Under the pieces are notes generated by a model. It did not search any database. It worked only from the letters and a program-made list of their open reading frames with translations, and was not told where the DNA came from. This document shows, in pieces, positions 36,601 to 51,600 of a stretch of 64,000 bases of DNA. How positions within the stretch are numbered: position 1 is the first letter of the stretch; each line of letters begins with the position of its first letter. Source of the DNA: Paraescarpia echinospica. Taxonomy: Eukaryota; Annelida; Polychaeta; Sabellida; Siboglinidae. Location of the stretch: NCBI GenBank assembly GCA_020002185.1, contig CM034543.1, forward strand, positions 6,384,431 to 6,448,430. The letters are read 5' to 3'. The position numbers and the translations under genes were made by a program.

Positions 36601-39600
36601 GTTACAGCATCAAAACACCTCAGTGCATTGGTTTATTGCCTAACATTGTTACAGCATCAAAACACCTCAGTGCATTGGTTTATTGCCTAACATTGTTACA
36701 GCATCAAAACACCTCAGTGCATTGGTTTATTGCCTAACATTGTTACAGCATCAAAACACCTCAGTGTATTGGTTTATTGCCTAAATTGTTACAGCATCAA
36801 AACACCTCAGTGTATTGGTTTATTGCCTAACATTGTTACAGCATTAAAACACCTCAGTGCATTGGTTTATTGCCTAACATTGTTACAGCATCAAAACACC
36901 TCAGTGTATTGGTTTATTGCCTAACATTGTTACAGCATCAAAACACCTCAGTGTATTGGTTTATTGCCTAACATTGTTACAGCATCAAAACACCTCAGCG
37001 TATTGGTTTATTGCCTAACATTGTTACAGCATCAAAACACCTCAGTGTATTGGTTTATTGCCTAACATTGTTACAGCATCAAAACACCTCAGTGTATTGG
37101 TTTATTGCCTAACATTGTTACAGCATCAAAACACCTCAGTGTATTGGTTTATTGCCTAACATTGTTACAGCATCAAAACACTTCAGTGTATTGGTTTATT
37201 GCCTAACATTGTTACAGCATCAAAACACCTCAGTGCATTGGTTTATTGCCTAACATTGTTACAGCATCAAAACACCTCAGTGCATTGGTTTATTGCCTAA
37301 CATTGTTACAGCATCAAAACACCTCAGTGCATTGGTTTATTGCCTAACGTTGTTACAGCATCAAAACACCTCAGTGCATTGGTTTATTGCCTAACGTTGT
37401 TACAGCATCAAAACACCTCAGTGTATTGGTTTATTGCCTAACGTTGTTACAGCATCAAAACACCAGTGTATTGGTTTATTGCCTAACATTGTTACAGCAT
37501 CAAAACACCTCAGTGCATTGGTTTATTGCCTAACATTGTTACAGCATCAAAACACCTCAGTGTATTGGTTTATTGCCTAACATTGTTACAGCATCAAAAC
37601 ACCTCAGTGTATTGGTTTATTGCCTAACATTGTTACAGCATTAAAACACCTCAGTGTATTGGTTTATTGCCTAACGTTGTTACAGCATCAAAACACCTCA
37701 GTGTATTGGTTTATTGCCTAACGTTGTTACAGCATCAAAACACCTCAGTGTATTGGTTTATTACCTAACATTGTTACAGCATCAAAACACCTCAGTGTAT
37801 TGGTTTATTGCCTAACATTGTTACAGCATCAAAACACCTCAGTGTATTGGTTTATTGCCTAACATTGTTACAGCATCAAAACACTTCAGTGCATTAGTTT
37901 ATTGCCTAACATTGTTACAGCATCAAAACACCTCAGTGCATTCCTTGCAAAGACAAAGAGCATGACACCAGAAGAACGTGGGAAGTATCTGGAGACTGAC
38001 ACGGTAAGTCTCCTATTATCTACAGACTAGCACGGTATGTCTCTTTATTCTTTTGTTATCTAGAGATTGACCCGGTATGTCTCTCATCCTTGTGTTATCT
38101 AGAGACTGGCACGGTATGTCTCTCATCCTTGTGTTATCTAGAGACTGACACGGTATGTCTCTCATACGTGTATTATCTAGAGACTGACTCGGTATGTCTC
38201 TCATACTTGTATTATCTAGAGACTGACGCGGTATGTCTCTCATCCTTGTGTTATCTAGAGACTGACACGGTGTATCTCTCAAACTTGTATTATCTAGAGA
38301 CTGACATGGTACGTCTCTCAAACTTGTATTATCTAGAGACTGACACGGTATGTCTCTCATCCTTGTGTTATCTAGAGACTGGTACGGTATGTCTCTCATC
38401 CTTGTATTATCTAGAGACTGACACGGTATGTCTCTCATACGTGTATTATCTAGAGACTGACTCGGTATGTCTCTCATACTTGTATTATCTAGAGACTGAC
38501 ACGGTATGTCTCTCATCCTTGTGTTATCTAGAGACTGGTACGGTATGTCTCTCATCCTTGTGTTATCTAGAGACTGACACGGTATGTCTCTCATACGTGT
38601 ATTATCTAGAGACTGACTCGGTATGTCTCTCATCCTTGTGTTATCTAGAGACTGACGCGGTATGTCTCTCATACTTGTTTTATCTAGAGACTGACGCGGT
38701 ATGTCTCTCATCCTTGTGTTATCTAGAGACTGGTACGGTACGTCGCTCATCCTTGTGTTATCTAGAGACTGACATGGTACTTCTCTCAAACTTGTATTAT
38801 CTAGAGACTGACACGGTATGTCTCTCATACGTGTATTATCTAGAGACTGACACGGTATGTCTCTCATACTTGTGTTATCTAGAGACTGACACGGTACGTC
38901 GCTCATCCTTGTGTTATCTAGAGACTGACATGGTACTTCTCTCAAACTTGTATTATCTAGAGACTGACTCGGTATGTCTCTCATCCTTGTGTTATCTAGA
39001 GACTGATGCGGTATGTCTCTCATACTTGTGTTATCTAGAGACTGACATGGTACTTCTCTCAAACTTGTATTATCTAGAGACTGACTCGGTATGTCTCTCA
39101 TACTTGTGTTATCTAGAGACTGACACGGTATGTCTCTCATCCTTGTGTTATCTAGAGACTGACATGGTACTTCTCTCAAACTTGTATTATCTAGAGACTG
39201 ACTCGGTATGTCTCTCATCTTTGTGTTATCTAGAGACTGACGCGGCACGTCTCTCATTCTTGTATTATCTAAAGACTGACACGGTACGTCTCTCATACTT
39301 GTGTTATCTAGAGACTGACACGGTATGTCTCTCATACTTGTATTATCTAAAGACTGACATGGTACGTCGCTCATCCTTGTGTTATCTAGAGACTGACACA
39401 GTACGTCTCTCATACTTGTATTATCTAAAGACTGACACGGTATGTCTCTCATACTTGTATTATCTAAAGACTGACACGGTATGTCTCTCATACTTGTGTT
39501 ATCTAGAGACTGACACAGCATGTCTCTCATCCTTGTGTTATCTAGAGACTGACACAGTATGTCTCTCATCCTTATGTTAGCTAGAGACTGACACAGCATG

Positions 39601-42600
39601 TCTCTCATCCTTGTGTTATCTAGAGACTGACACGGTACGTCTCTCATCCTTGTGTTATCTAGATACTGACACGGTATGTCTCTCATCCTTGTGTTATCTA
39701 GAGACTGACACGGTATGTCTCTCATACGTGTATTATCTAGAGACTGACTCGGTATGTCTCTCATACTTGTATTTTCTAGAGACTGACGCGGTATGTCTCA
39801 TCCTTGTGTTATCTAGAGACTGACACAGTATGTCTCTCATCCTTATGTTAGCTAGAGACTGACACAGCATGTCTCATTCTTGTGTTATCTCGAGACTGAC
39901 ACGGTATATCTCTCATCCTTGTGTTATCTAGAGACTGACACAGTATGTCTCTCATCCTTATGTTAGCTAGAGACTGACACGGTATGTCTCTCATCCTTGT
40001 GTTATCTAGAGACTGACACAGTATGTCTCTCATCCTTATGTTAGCTAGAGACTGACACAGCATGTCTCTCATCCTTGTGTTATCTAGAGACTGACACGGT
40101 ATATCTCTCATCCTTGTGTTATCTAGAGACTTACACGGTATGTCTCTCATCCTTATGTTAGCTAGAGACTGACACAGTATGTCTCTCATCCTTGTGTTAT
40201 CTAGAGACTGACACAGTATATCTCTCATCCTTGTGTTATCTAGAGACTGACACAGTATATCTCTCATCCTTTTGTTATCTAGAGACTGACACAGTGTCTC
40301 TCATACTTGTATTATCTAGAGACTGACACAGCATGTCTCTCATCCTTGTGTTATCTAGAGACTGACACAGTATGTCTCTCATCCTTATGTTAGCTAGAGA
40401 CTGACACAGCATGTCTCTCATTCTTGTGTTATCTCGAGACTGACACAGTATATCTCTCATCCTTGTGTTATCTAGAGACTGACACGGTACATCTCTCATC
40501 CTTGTGTTATCTAGAGACTGACACGGTATGTCTCTCATCCTTGTGTTATCTAGAGACTGACACAGTATGTCTCTCATCCTTATGTTAGCTAGAGACTGTC
40601 ACAGCATGTCTCTCATCCTTGTGTTATCTAGAGACTGACACGGTATGTCTCTCATTCTTGTGTTATCTAGAGACTGACACAGTATATCTCTCATCCTTGT
40701 GTTATCTAGAGACTGACACAGTATGTCTCTCATCCTTATGTTAGCTAGAGACTGACACGGTATGTCTCTCATCCTTGTGTTATCTAGAGACTGACACAGT
40801 ATGTCTCTCATCCTTATGTTAGCTAGAGACTGTCACAGCATGTCTCTCATCCTTGTGTTATCTAGAGACTGACTCGGTATGTCTCTCATCCTTGTGTTAT
40901 CTAGAGACTGACATGGTATGTCTCTCATCCTTGTGTTATCTAAAGACTGACATGGTATGTCTCTCATCCTTATGTTAACTAGAGACTGCCATGGTATTTC
41001 ATAGTTTGTCTGTGTTTATTTACCAAGTATCCAAGTGAGGGTTTGTGCTGGGAAGAGCAGACTCGGGAATTCGGCAGTCGGGTGGGAAAAGCTGACGTAG
41101 TAGCTAAAGTGTTAAGAATGATGCCAACACGCCTGTCCTGAGGTGAATGGGGTAGCAGTTCTGGGCTTAGTTTCAAGTAGTTTCAGTTAAATTATAATAA
41201 ATTGTTCCTTACTTCAACTTTTGTTGTTGCTTAAAGAGAGAGACCAAAGTCAACAGTGCGGGCCTGTACTCCTAAAAGAGCTAACACAAACTAACAGTTT
41301 GCAACTACAGTCGACAATACCACGCCTGTGTTTAACGCAGAATTTTTTATCAAAGTCCGAGATTCTGGTGAAATCTCACAGTTCCCGATCGCTGACATAT
41401 TGATGCATGCCCCCGATGCTTAAACAATAAGCACCTAGAGTTTCTCTGACCATGACGCTGCGGTGACGCGTCAAATGCCCATGTTTCCTTAACATGTATA
41501 TGAATAAGCCAGCCAATGTTGGTTTCTCGTGTTCCCTTTGATTCAGAGTTACATCTATAACAATTGTTATAATGCCATAGAATGCACCGTGCGCACACGT
41601 AACATTGTTAGTAATTACAGCGCCAAAACAAATTCAGCGACACAAACTGGAGTAATATTCTAAGAGTAGGCATTAATGTCATCGTGCTTTCTGTCACAAT
41701 GGCGCTGTCTCCGCAATTTAACCCTGCTTGTTGTAAACGTCTCGATGCACAAATCTCGGACAACAACCAGGACAGGATTCAAGTCCTGCTAGTTCATAGA
41801 TCAACAAGCACTGTTTCTATTCAATTTAAAGGACAACAAAAGGCAACTATTTGGTATTATGCACCTAAAAGAATTAATAAAAACTAACCGTCAGCAACTA
41901 CAATCAAGAACATTATGTTGGCAGTTTACTAGAATAACCTTGTTGAAGTCACATCATTTCGAAATCTTTGAATAGCATTGAATTCCATTAGTTAAAAATC
42001 AAGACCTTGATAGCCTGGAATTTTCTAAATGGCATGGAAAAGCCTGGAAGTTTTCAGAAATAAATTGGGAACCGGTAATGTAATTCTCCCCCTATGGAAA
42101 CTGTGAATGGCAAACCACTCACCAGAGGGTGCCACTGTAGGAATAATTTATCAAAATACTGGAATGGTAGTTTATAACTGCATCCTTTGGTTTGTTCCAT
42201 GTGTGTATTAGTATGTCAGAACTGAACTAAAAATGTATGTCTTGTGTAATTGTCTTGCTCAGTAGTCGGTTTTAGCATGGATTTTTGTAATGGAAGCATG
42301 GAAATGGAATGAAATTTTATAGGTGCTCAAATATACCGTGAACAAGCAGACATGAAAAGATGTTAATCTGCAGTTGTGTCTTGTGTTGCCAGGCCTTCAG
42401 TGAAGCCCATGAGTCCAGTGCACAGGAGGGGCAGACTGAGGTTAGTACATACCCATTCGCCAGGTGGCACCACTGTACTTCTCTTTGTTGTAGCAGTGCT
42501 TGCTGTAATTGCTGCTGGAGCTGCTAGGTGGCGTAACTGCATTGTCATTCCATGGCAAATTATCATCAAGGTAGTTCAGTGTAAATGGCGTAAGACCACA

Positions 42601-45600
42601 TTAAGTGCCCTTGAACATAGCGTTTTGGTGTGATGCGTGAATTTGTTCGAGCACTTACACGAGACGTGTTGGTCCCATAAATACTAAATGTACTACTGCA
42701 TTAGATCTTTCAGGAGGTAGCAATAAATATACGCTAGTCGCTCACATATTTGCAGTTGCTATTTTGCAGAACACATCATTATTTAAAAATCCATCACCAG
42801 AGTGGGACAAAATTGAGGGGTATTAGGTTTGGATGGATTTTTCTGAAAAACGAGGCATGATAATTTCACAAATTTTCCACAGCACTTGTATCAATGGAGG
42901 TTAAATATGGTGTGAAATTTTCTAGAAGATTGTTAAAGAAACTTTGCAGGAAATGAAGAATGCGTTATAATGGCCGCCTGTGTAAAATCTAATGTCATCT
43001 TACACCAAATTGGAAAATAAACGTGTGTTGTGTAGTCTGGTTAAACCACACACATAATAGATGAAATGGTGTTTTTTTGACAAAAATTATTTCTAAATGG
43101 TTTTCATACGTTCACTTTTATAACAACACTTTTATAACCTCTAAAACACTTTTAATCATGGATCAAGCATATCGATATCAAGTAATCAAATCCATTATGC
43201 AATCTTTGATGGCCATTTTCTCAACAACAAAAATTTCTAAATTGTCTGCGTTTTGAAAAATGGTATCTGGGAGTAATTATGCTATCCAAATAGGTTTTGA
43301 ATGTTGCATTCAGCTGACTCTGCCCTGCTTTCTTGTCATGTCACTTTGCATGAAAACTAGACACAAAGCCCACCTCTGATACTGATTCATACAGCTGAGT
43401 GAACTTGAGCAATGTGAATTAAACAAAGGTTCCAATAAGCAGCTGGAGAATTACAACCCACAATCTCTTGATTGAGAGAGCGATGTTGTGAGACTCTACC
43501 CACTGTGCCACCGAGCAACACAAATAGCAGACAGTAGATTTGTTTAATGTGTTATTCTATAGATATCAAATGCAGACTTAACAAGATGAGTTTTAAAAGG
43601 AGGCAAATCTGTTCCTAGTTTTTCGTTTGTTAAGTAATGTGTTCTTCCTGAGAAATTGTGTTTAGTAAGCCCTTAACAACTTTTGCTGTTTGGAAAATAC
43701 GAGACCCCCGGACCATGTTCAAACGGTAAACAAAACATCCGGTTTCAAAACAAGCTTCATTGGCAATACGGCCAAGTCAGGCTGAGTCAGCTGCTATACC
43801 CTTTGATGTTCAACAATTTCCCACATACATCACAACAGACTCCCTCTTATAAATTACTATGCTGGCTAATTCCAGATAGATGAATAGAAAGCTTGTGTTT
43901 AACATGGGAGACTGTCAGGTAGATCATTCAATGGGCTCATTCCAATCACAGAAACAGAACCAATCACTCTACTCCAAACCTGTAGCTGTGACGGTCACTG
44001 ATCACGATAGATCATTAATTTATGGAGAATGCGATGCTGGCAGCCTGCACGGTGAAACACATTGCCGGTAAACACAGACACGACATTGCATTGCCTGGAA
44101 GTGAGATGTTTGTCCGATCCAAGTTTCGGTAACTTTGTGAGCTCCTTCCAAGAAATGGTGCCGTGTTTACCTTCCACAGCAAAGGCAGAAAGTCGGAAGC
44201 TGAACATTGCATATTGGTGCCGTGCATTATGACTGATTGATTTGGCCGAAACCATTTTGAATTGGCAGCCACCGATTCAAAGTTTTTAGTTTTTAATAAT
44301 AATTACCCACAATTCTGTCGGTAATTTAACAAGATTGCCATCCAGAAAATTAACTCAATGGCAGGTGGACATGGAAGCCTTTTGACTTATCAAGAGTCCA
44401 ACACTTTTTATCTATGTGTATCCCACTTTTTAGTCCTATGGCCGAAGGTCCAAGGGACTATTGCCATCACTCTGCGTCCACCGTCCGCCGTTAGCTGCCG
44501 TATCTCAGAAACTGTTCAGCAACTTTTTCTCTAATTTTGTATAGACATCTTAGGGCACTGCCACTATGCACAAGAAATCTGTATTTGATTGAATCATTTT
44601 AAGGGCTCCCTAGGGCCTTCAAGGACCCCAAAACTGGTAAAAATGTAACATTTTACCTATTTTTTCAAAAAACTGTTCAGCAACTTTTTTCTAATTTTGC
44701 ATAGATGTATCTTAGGGTGCTGCCACTATATACAAGACATCTGTAGTTGATTGAATCATTCTAAGGGCACCTAAGCGGTCCCCAAAGTGCAAAAGTTTTA
44801 CATTATCTAATGATGTGGTTTTGAGAAGGGCCCTTGAGACCACCCCAACAGTAGATTTTGTTTATTGTGTCAGAAAGCCAGCAGCATGACTAAACTCTGC
44901 AGCCTAGTGCTATTGTTCCATTGAGACCATGACTAATCTTTAATTGGTCACAGGGCCCAGGCAGAGTAGACACACTTGACCCCTGTTAGACTGAACAGTT
45001 GCCTAAAACTGTTAAACTGTATCTTCAAAACTATTTATTTTCTATAATTGCAAGTTGTGTTTATTTTGATGTTCATTTAATTATTATAAAATGGTGTGGC
45101 TATGGTGTCTATTTGTTAAAGATGTATTGTCTGTAGAAACCTGTAGGTGACAAACATAGAAAATTAATATTCAGTCACCTGTAGGTGACAAACATAGAAA
45201 ATTAATATTCTGGACAACTATAGAGTGAAATATCCTACACTTTATTGATATCAAATGCATTCTACTATTCTGTTTACGCTTGCCATGCCTTGTGTAGACA
45301 TGATACTATATAAATCAATCGTATCAATATAGACTAATAATTACAGATTCACAATATAGTTGACACCTGAAACAACCAAATGTCAACCATTAGAAGAGTT
45401 GACATAGTTCCGCTATACACAAGCAAGAAATCTGTATTTGATTGAATCATTCTAGTGTCATCAGCATATAGTAGAACATACATTTTCTACATCATCATCA
45501 CTAAGGTTGTTGTAAATTTCACCAGCTGCCATGTCAAGTCTGTTATAATTGTGACTAACAGTGTTCAAAATGATTCAGGTAAATAGCAAATAACAAAGGA

Positions 45601-48600
45601 CACAAGTTTTCTCCTTGCCATACCTATACATCACATGAGAAGAAGGCTGACACAGCCTGGCCCTGATTTATACATGATTTAGCATTTTTGTACATGTTGT
45701 ATACAACTTTCAACACAATACCATTAATACCGCATGAAATTATCTTAGACCACAGTGAGGACCGGTCTACTAAATCAAATGTTTTCGATGAAGGCGCAGT
45801 AAAGCCTTTTGCGTCGAGACAAATACAATTCAATCAATACCCCTATCTGAACACTGCCTGTTCTTCACCTATTACATTCGCTTTGTTTAGGTATGTGGTC
45901 AGTCTGGTGTTCTTAACAATCACTCGGGATTAATGAACATTTGTGCAGAATGTCACCCACTTGGCAGGTTTAATTGATCTATTCAGCAATGAGGACACTG
46001 CTTAGGCCTCACTCTGGACACTGTCACTCACAGTGTTGTGTATTGTCTTAGTTGGTGCATTGAGCTAATCTACTTGACCATGAATCAGTGGTGGCTCTGG
46101 TTGTGTATTACATCCAGCTGTGGAGCTAAGATTCTCTGCCTGCTATTGTTTGATGGAAACTGTGACTAATCTGTAATTGGTCACTGGCAGTAGCTTGTGT
46201 CAACAGACAGCATTAAGCCACTAGACCCCTGTTAAACTGGACAGTTGCCTGTAGGTTTTAAACTGTGTCAGACAGTGAGTCTACCTTTTGCTCTCAAATA
46301 ATCTGTCCTCTTAGTTTTACACATAAAGACATAATCGGGCATACCTTGATAAGTCTTTGTAGCAGCACATTTGTACTTCCAGTGTATCATTGCAACATAA
46401 CATACATATTACATACTGTGTGCCACATTTGAATGTTGTGCATGTAATATTTCCATGCAATCCATTTGCATATATAATGTAAAACTTCAACAGCCGTTTT
46501 CTTAATTTTCACTTTTTGAACCCTACCATGTTCAATGCTCCATAACTTTGCCAATTTTTGAAGCCGTCATCATTTTTGAAACCGTGTAAAGCACCCTACC
46601 AAACCTTTACAAGGATGTAAGAAAACAATGTTAACATTTTTCCGACTTATCACTCATTTGGTCAGCTGTGGTCACATATAGACGTATTAGTCCAAAGGAC
46701 TTCAGGGCCACTTGGCCCATTTTTCAGACCATTTTATAAACCTGTCAAGATCATCTTGTAAATGCTGTCTATCTCCATCAAGTTTAATCCTTCTAAAAAA
46801 ATTTGTATCATCTGCAAATTTCAACACCTTGCTTGTTATATCATCCCACTACCCCACTCAAAACTGATTTCCAGTTAGAAGCCTCCCCATTAACAACTAC
46901 CCGTTGTCTTCTGTCAATCAGCCATTTTTCTATCCAGTTAATTATACCATTTCCTATGCCATGGGCCTTTAGTTTAAGCAGTAATCTTTGATGTGGCACT
47001 TTGTTGAAAGCTTTCTGAAAATCTAAGTAGACAATATCTACTGGTGATCCCTCGTCTACCCATTCAGTGGGTAATGTTTCCTGTTTGGCTGCTGATCCGC
47101 AGTTGTAAATACAGTTAATATTTGGTCTGTTTTAAGTTTTTGTTTGCTGGATATGTCCACAACCTACCAGTATTGTGAAATGATTAATGTGACCTCCCTA
47201 GTCATGAGCCCTCCATCGGGGTGGGGGGGGTGGGGGGGGTGCAAAGTCTGGCCTTGTGTTAATGTTGACACGTGAGGTCGCAATGACATTTCTGTTATGT
47301 TGATGCCAGTTGAAGCGTGACTAAGTGTGTCACAGTATTTATGTATCAACAAATTGTTGATATATGACTGAGGATTAAGTGCAGATGTCATATGTACATA
47401 ATTATTGTTGCGTGAACACAGAATGTTTTCCATGGGATACAAGCAGTACATTTATTGCTAATTCCATGATTGATAAACTAAAAAGAATGAACCTATTAAG
47501 TTCTTGTCATTAGTAGAGTAGACGGACATTAATGCAGTATCAGCAGTATCAGCAGTGTGTTGACATATCAACTGAGATGTTGATGTATTTATTGACCATT
47601 AATAAATATAATGTACTCAAAGCAGAAAGCATGGAAAAACCCAGTGATGTTGATGACTGAGTCCACTGGAGTCATTCTTTTGTGAATCACAGCAGTAGGG
47701 TGACATTTACCGACATGTACATGCATATGACAGCACGCAAAGACACATGGCACTGAAAGGGTGCAGCATTTACAGATCAGTGGGGTGAACAGAAGCGTAA
47801 ATATAATGGGATTGGATGTAACCCCTCATGGACTTCACCCCTCATGGACAAAACCCCTCACTGACAAAACCCTTCACGAACATTTAGCCCCTCACGGACA
47901 TTTAGCCCCTCATGGACATTTAGCCCCTCACGGACATTTAGTCCTTCACTGACATTTAGCCCCTCACGGACATTTAGCCCCTCACGGACATTTAGCCCCT
48001 CACGGACAGTTAGCACCTCACGGACATAACCCCTCATGGACATAATTCCTCATGGACATAATTCCTCATGGACAAAACTCCCCATGAACAAAACTCCTCA
48101 TGGACAAACCCCTCATGGACAAAACCCCTAGTGGACAAAACCTCTCATGGATATAACCCCCTCATGGCCAAAACTCCTCACTGACAAAACCCCTCACGGA
48201 CATAATTCCTCATGGACATAACCCCTCATGGACAAAACCTCTCACTAACAAAACCCCACATGAGCTGCATTCACACTTACACTTTAAAACGGTTTAGTTA
48301 AAACGTTTTAACTAATCCAGTCAGAAAACACACGTCTGAACGCGATTTAGCGCTAAAACATTTTAACTAAAACGGTTTGCTAATCCACTTCAGTAGGTAG
48401 TTTAGTTAAACCGTTTTAGCTAAAACGGTTCAAGTTGCAAGTGTGAACGCAAGCGGATTAGCTAAAACGTTTTAAGCATGTCACAGTCATGCGCATTCGA
48501 TCTCTCGCCTCGTCGCTTCCTGTCTATAACGTAAACATAAACAACATTTTGGCGCAATCATGTCTTCGACTTCGATCGACGCAAAATCTAACGAAACGCA

Positions 48601-51600
48601 AATGTGACGCGACAATTGGGACGATGGGGAAGTTCGGCTGTTACTGGAGTTGTGGGGAGACGATCGGGTGCAGTCCGATTTAGAAGGAAATATAATTATA
48701 TATCGGTGCATTGCCAATCGTCTGAACCGCGACCTTGTTAACAATGACAACTGCATGGCGGTAACGGTATCGCCGGCCATTTTGTTATGCTAGCTTGCGC
48801 ATGTGCGCATACCAACTTCCTCTTTAAAATGGTTTAGCTATTGCATGTGTGAACGCTCACAGTTTTTAAACATGAACCGGTTTAACTAAAACGGTTTAGC
48901 TAAACCATTTTAATGCTGTAGGTGTGAATGCAGCTATGGACATAACCCCTCATGAACATAACCCCTTATGGACATAACCCATCACGGACATAACCCATCA
49001 CGGACATAACCCCTCATGGACATAACCCATCACGGACATAACCCCTCATGGACATAACCCATCACGGACATAACCCCTCATGGACATAACCCATCATGGA
49101 CATAACCCCTCACTGACTTATATCTGTGACGTTATGTCCATGATAAGTTATGTCCATGAGGGGTTACATCCGTGAAGGGTTTTGCAGGTTTTTTTGTCTG
49201 TGAGGTGTCACGTCAATGAGAGGTTATATCCATAGAGGTCATGTTTTGGGGGTTCTATCCTACACTCAGATATAATATGTTATAAACAAATGTTTGCAGA
49301 ATGTGTTGTATGTTTCAGGCCCCAGCCAGAGACAAGAAGGTTGACCTGCACTTTGTGGCCTTCATCCAACATGGGGGCAAACTCTACGAGATGGGTAAGA
49401 TAGTTACATAGATGTGTAACATGGCGACTGTGAACAGGTGTATAGTTGCATGGGCCTATTCTGCCCACGAGCCAAAAATACCTGTCCAGGTCATGTCCCA
49501 TCAAATTTGTGATTTTAGCAGAAGGGCACACTTTATCATATCACCATTTAATGTCCAGTTTATCTGCCTCGACTGGTAATCCAAAACTAATATAATCAAA
49601 GATCCCACATATTAAAAACCGACAGACAATATGAATGAAAATTACCTCAAAACATACCTTTTTAACGGTTGCTTTAATTTTACCAATAAGTAAAAACTAC
49701 TGAAAATATTTCAATAAATCAGGCATCATTTTAAAGCTTATGATCTGTAGAATACAAAAGATACAAAGCTCCATTTCATAATTTTGTGACGTGATACCCA
49801 TGTCACTGCGGCAGGTCACACATGCAGATGTAAAATATACAGATGCTGACATTGTGAAGACTGGTAGTATGAAAATGTACGTCGATGTTGGCGTGTAGCA
49901 ATGACGTTCACAGTGTTCACAAAGCCACATCTGCACATTTTAGACAGTCATTCTACTTTATAAAAGCTGACTTTACATCATTTGTACTACTGGTTGCCCA
50001 TAGCTGCCACATTTTAATTCTTTAGTTTTGTATTGCAATCGTATCTGACTGAATGTTATATCAAGTCTGAATGAGTTTCTAAATACAGTGCATGGAAGGT
50101 TATTTAAAAATCTCTCCTTCTTTGGTTGTATTATTGTATTGAACGGTGCTGTTCAGAATTGGACAGGTGTTTGTACCACTGATACTTAAGTAGCTTTGTT
50201 GAACATGAAGTTTCATAAACCTATACATTTAGGAGTGTTACATCCTCACCAGCCGGGATGTGGCTGCCTACACTGTCCCTGGCTGATCTCCTACGCATTG
50301 TATGGAAATTAGCTGAATTAAAATTGTAACTGATTTCTCTGGTCGCAGCTGAGCTATACCACCCTTGAGAACAGCGCAGGCACCTGTCCGACGCGCACTC
50401 CAGTTCCAAGACTAAGCCCTCTGCTTCCATGAGCCCCAACATAAACCCATTCGACCATTCTCGTGAGCCGCTGAGTGGTATTGTGTATTCAAATAACTAC
50501 ATGCACTTCCCAAACATTCCATAAGCAGCGTGTGGCTGAATTGAAGACCCCCGGAACCTGCCGGAAAGCAATATTATTGACTGAGCTTACCAAGCAGTAT
50601 GCCAGAGGGCACTGGGACTGATGTAATCAGCAGCGACCCCTTGTGGCGTGCGAGGATGGTGAGTTGTCATGATGCAGCTACTGGGTACTTGTTAATGATG
50701 AATGTCCAGCGTGTTTATGATGTATGTCCACTTGATTGGTCCACCATGGACTAACCTTGGTCACTTCTGTTTATCATACCTGGGTATTTCACGTAAATAT
50801 CCAATGTTCCAGGTATCTGCACTGATTGCAATCCATTCCATCCTCAACTAATTATAATACTTAATGATATAATCAGGTCGTATTCGAGGACTCTGTTTAT
50901 TCCCTCTGCCCAGGTGATGTTTCGATTAATTGCAAAGCAGGGGGCATTTCCAAGGAAATACCAGAGAAGAACTTGTTTCTGTGGGAGATAATTAATTGGT
51001 TAATTCATTACTGGACATTAAACTCTTGGCCTTGCAGGATTGTTGACGATTCACTAACGGAGAAAGTGAGGTTGTTTATTACACTTTCGAAACATTAAAT
51101 AGTTCCTGGCTGATAAATATAACCACAACAAGGAAGATGTAACTTTATTCACCAATCACCTAATCAAGAAACAAACTAAGTGCAGTAATTATCAACAATA
51201 GTTTTTTTTTTAAACCCCACTGGGCAATTCCATATAACTTTGGACATGACTGAAAAATAAATCTTCCCATATTGATGATGTATTACTTGTGATGTATCGT
51301 ACACATGTTGAGTGGAATAAATATGAAAGTTACACACAAATTACGGATAGGAGCATTTGGAATGGTCAGACTTTTATTTTTAAATTTTATTTCTTAAACT
51401 TACCACAAATACTCGTACACTGTCTCTAGATGTGTGGTGTCGTACCGTGTCTAAACGTATGGTGGCATACACTAGAGAGTGTCACCGATGTATCGTACAT
51501 TTATGCCCTTTTCAGCTGGATATGTGGTCCTAATCATAAGCTCAAATGGACAGACCATAATGCATCTAAATAATTTTGGAATTATGTACAAAAGCACATC

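Noticed and set aside
38016..39764. 582-codon minus-strand and 496-codon plus-strand open frames
   Set aside because: Both follow from a 39-bp (13-codon) tandem unit without stops; the unit is a copied splice donor, not a protein repeat.
36345..40990. Regular repeats resembling a CRISPR array
   Set aside because: The repeats are contiguous with no unique spacers, in an animal gene, and derive from splice junctions.
47219..47242. G-rich run as a regulatory quadruplex
   Set aside because: A short intronic G tract with no supporting context; could fold, but nothing suggests a role.
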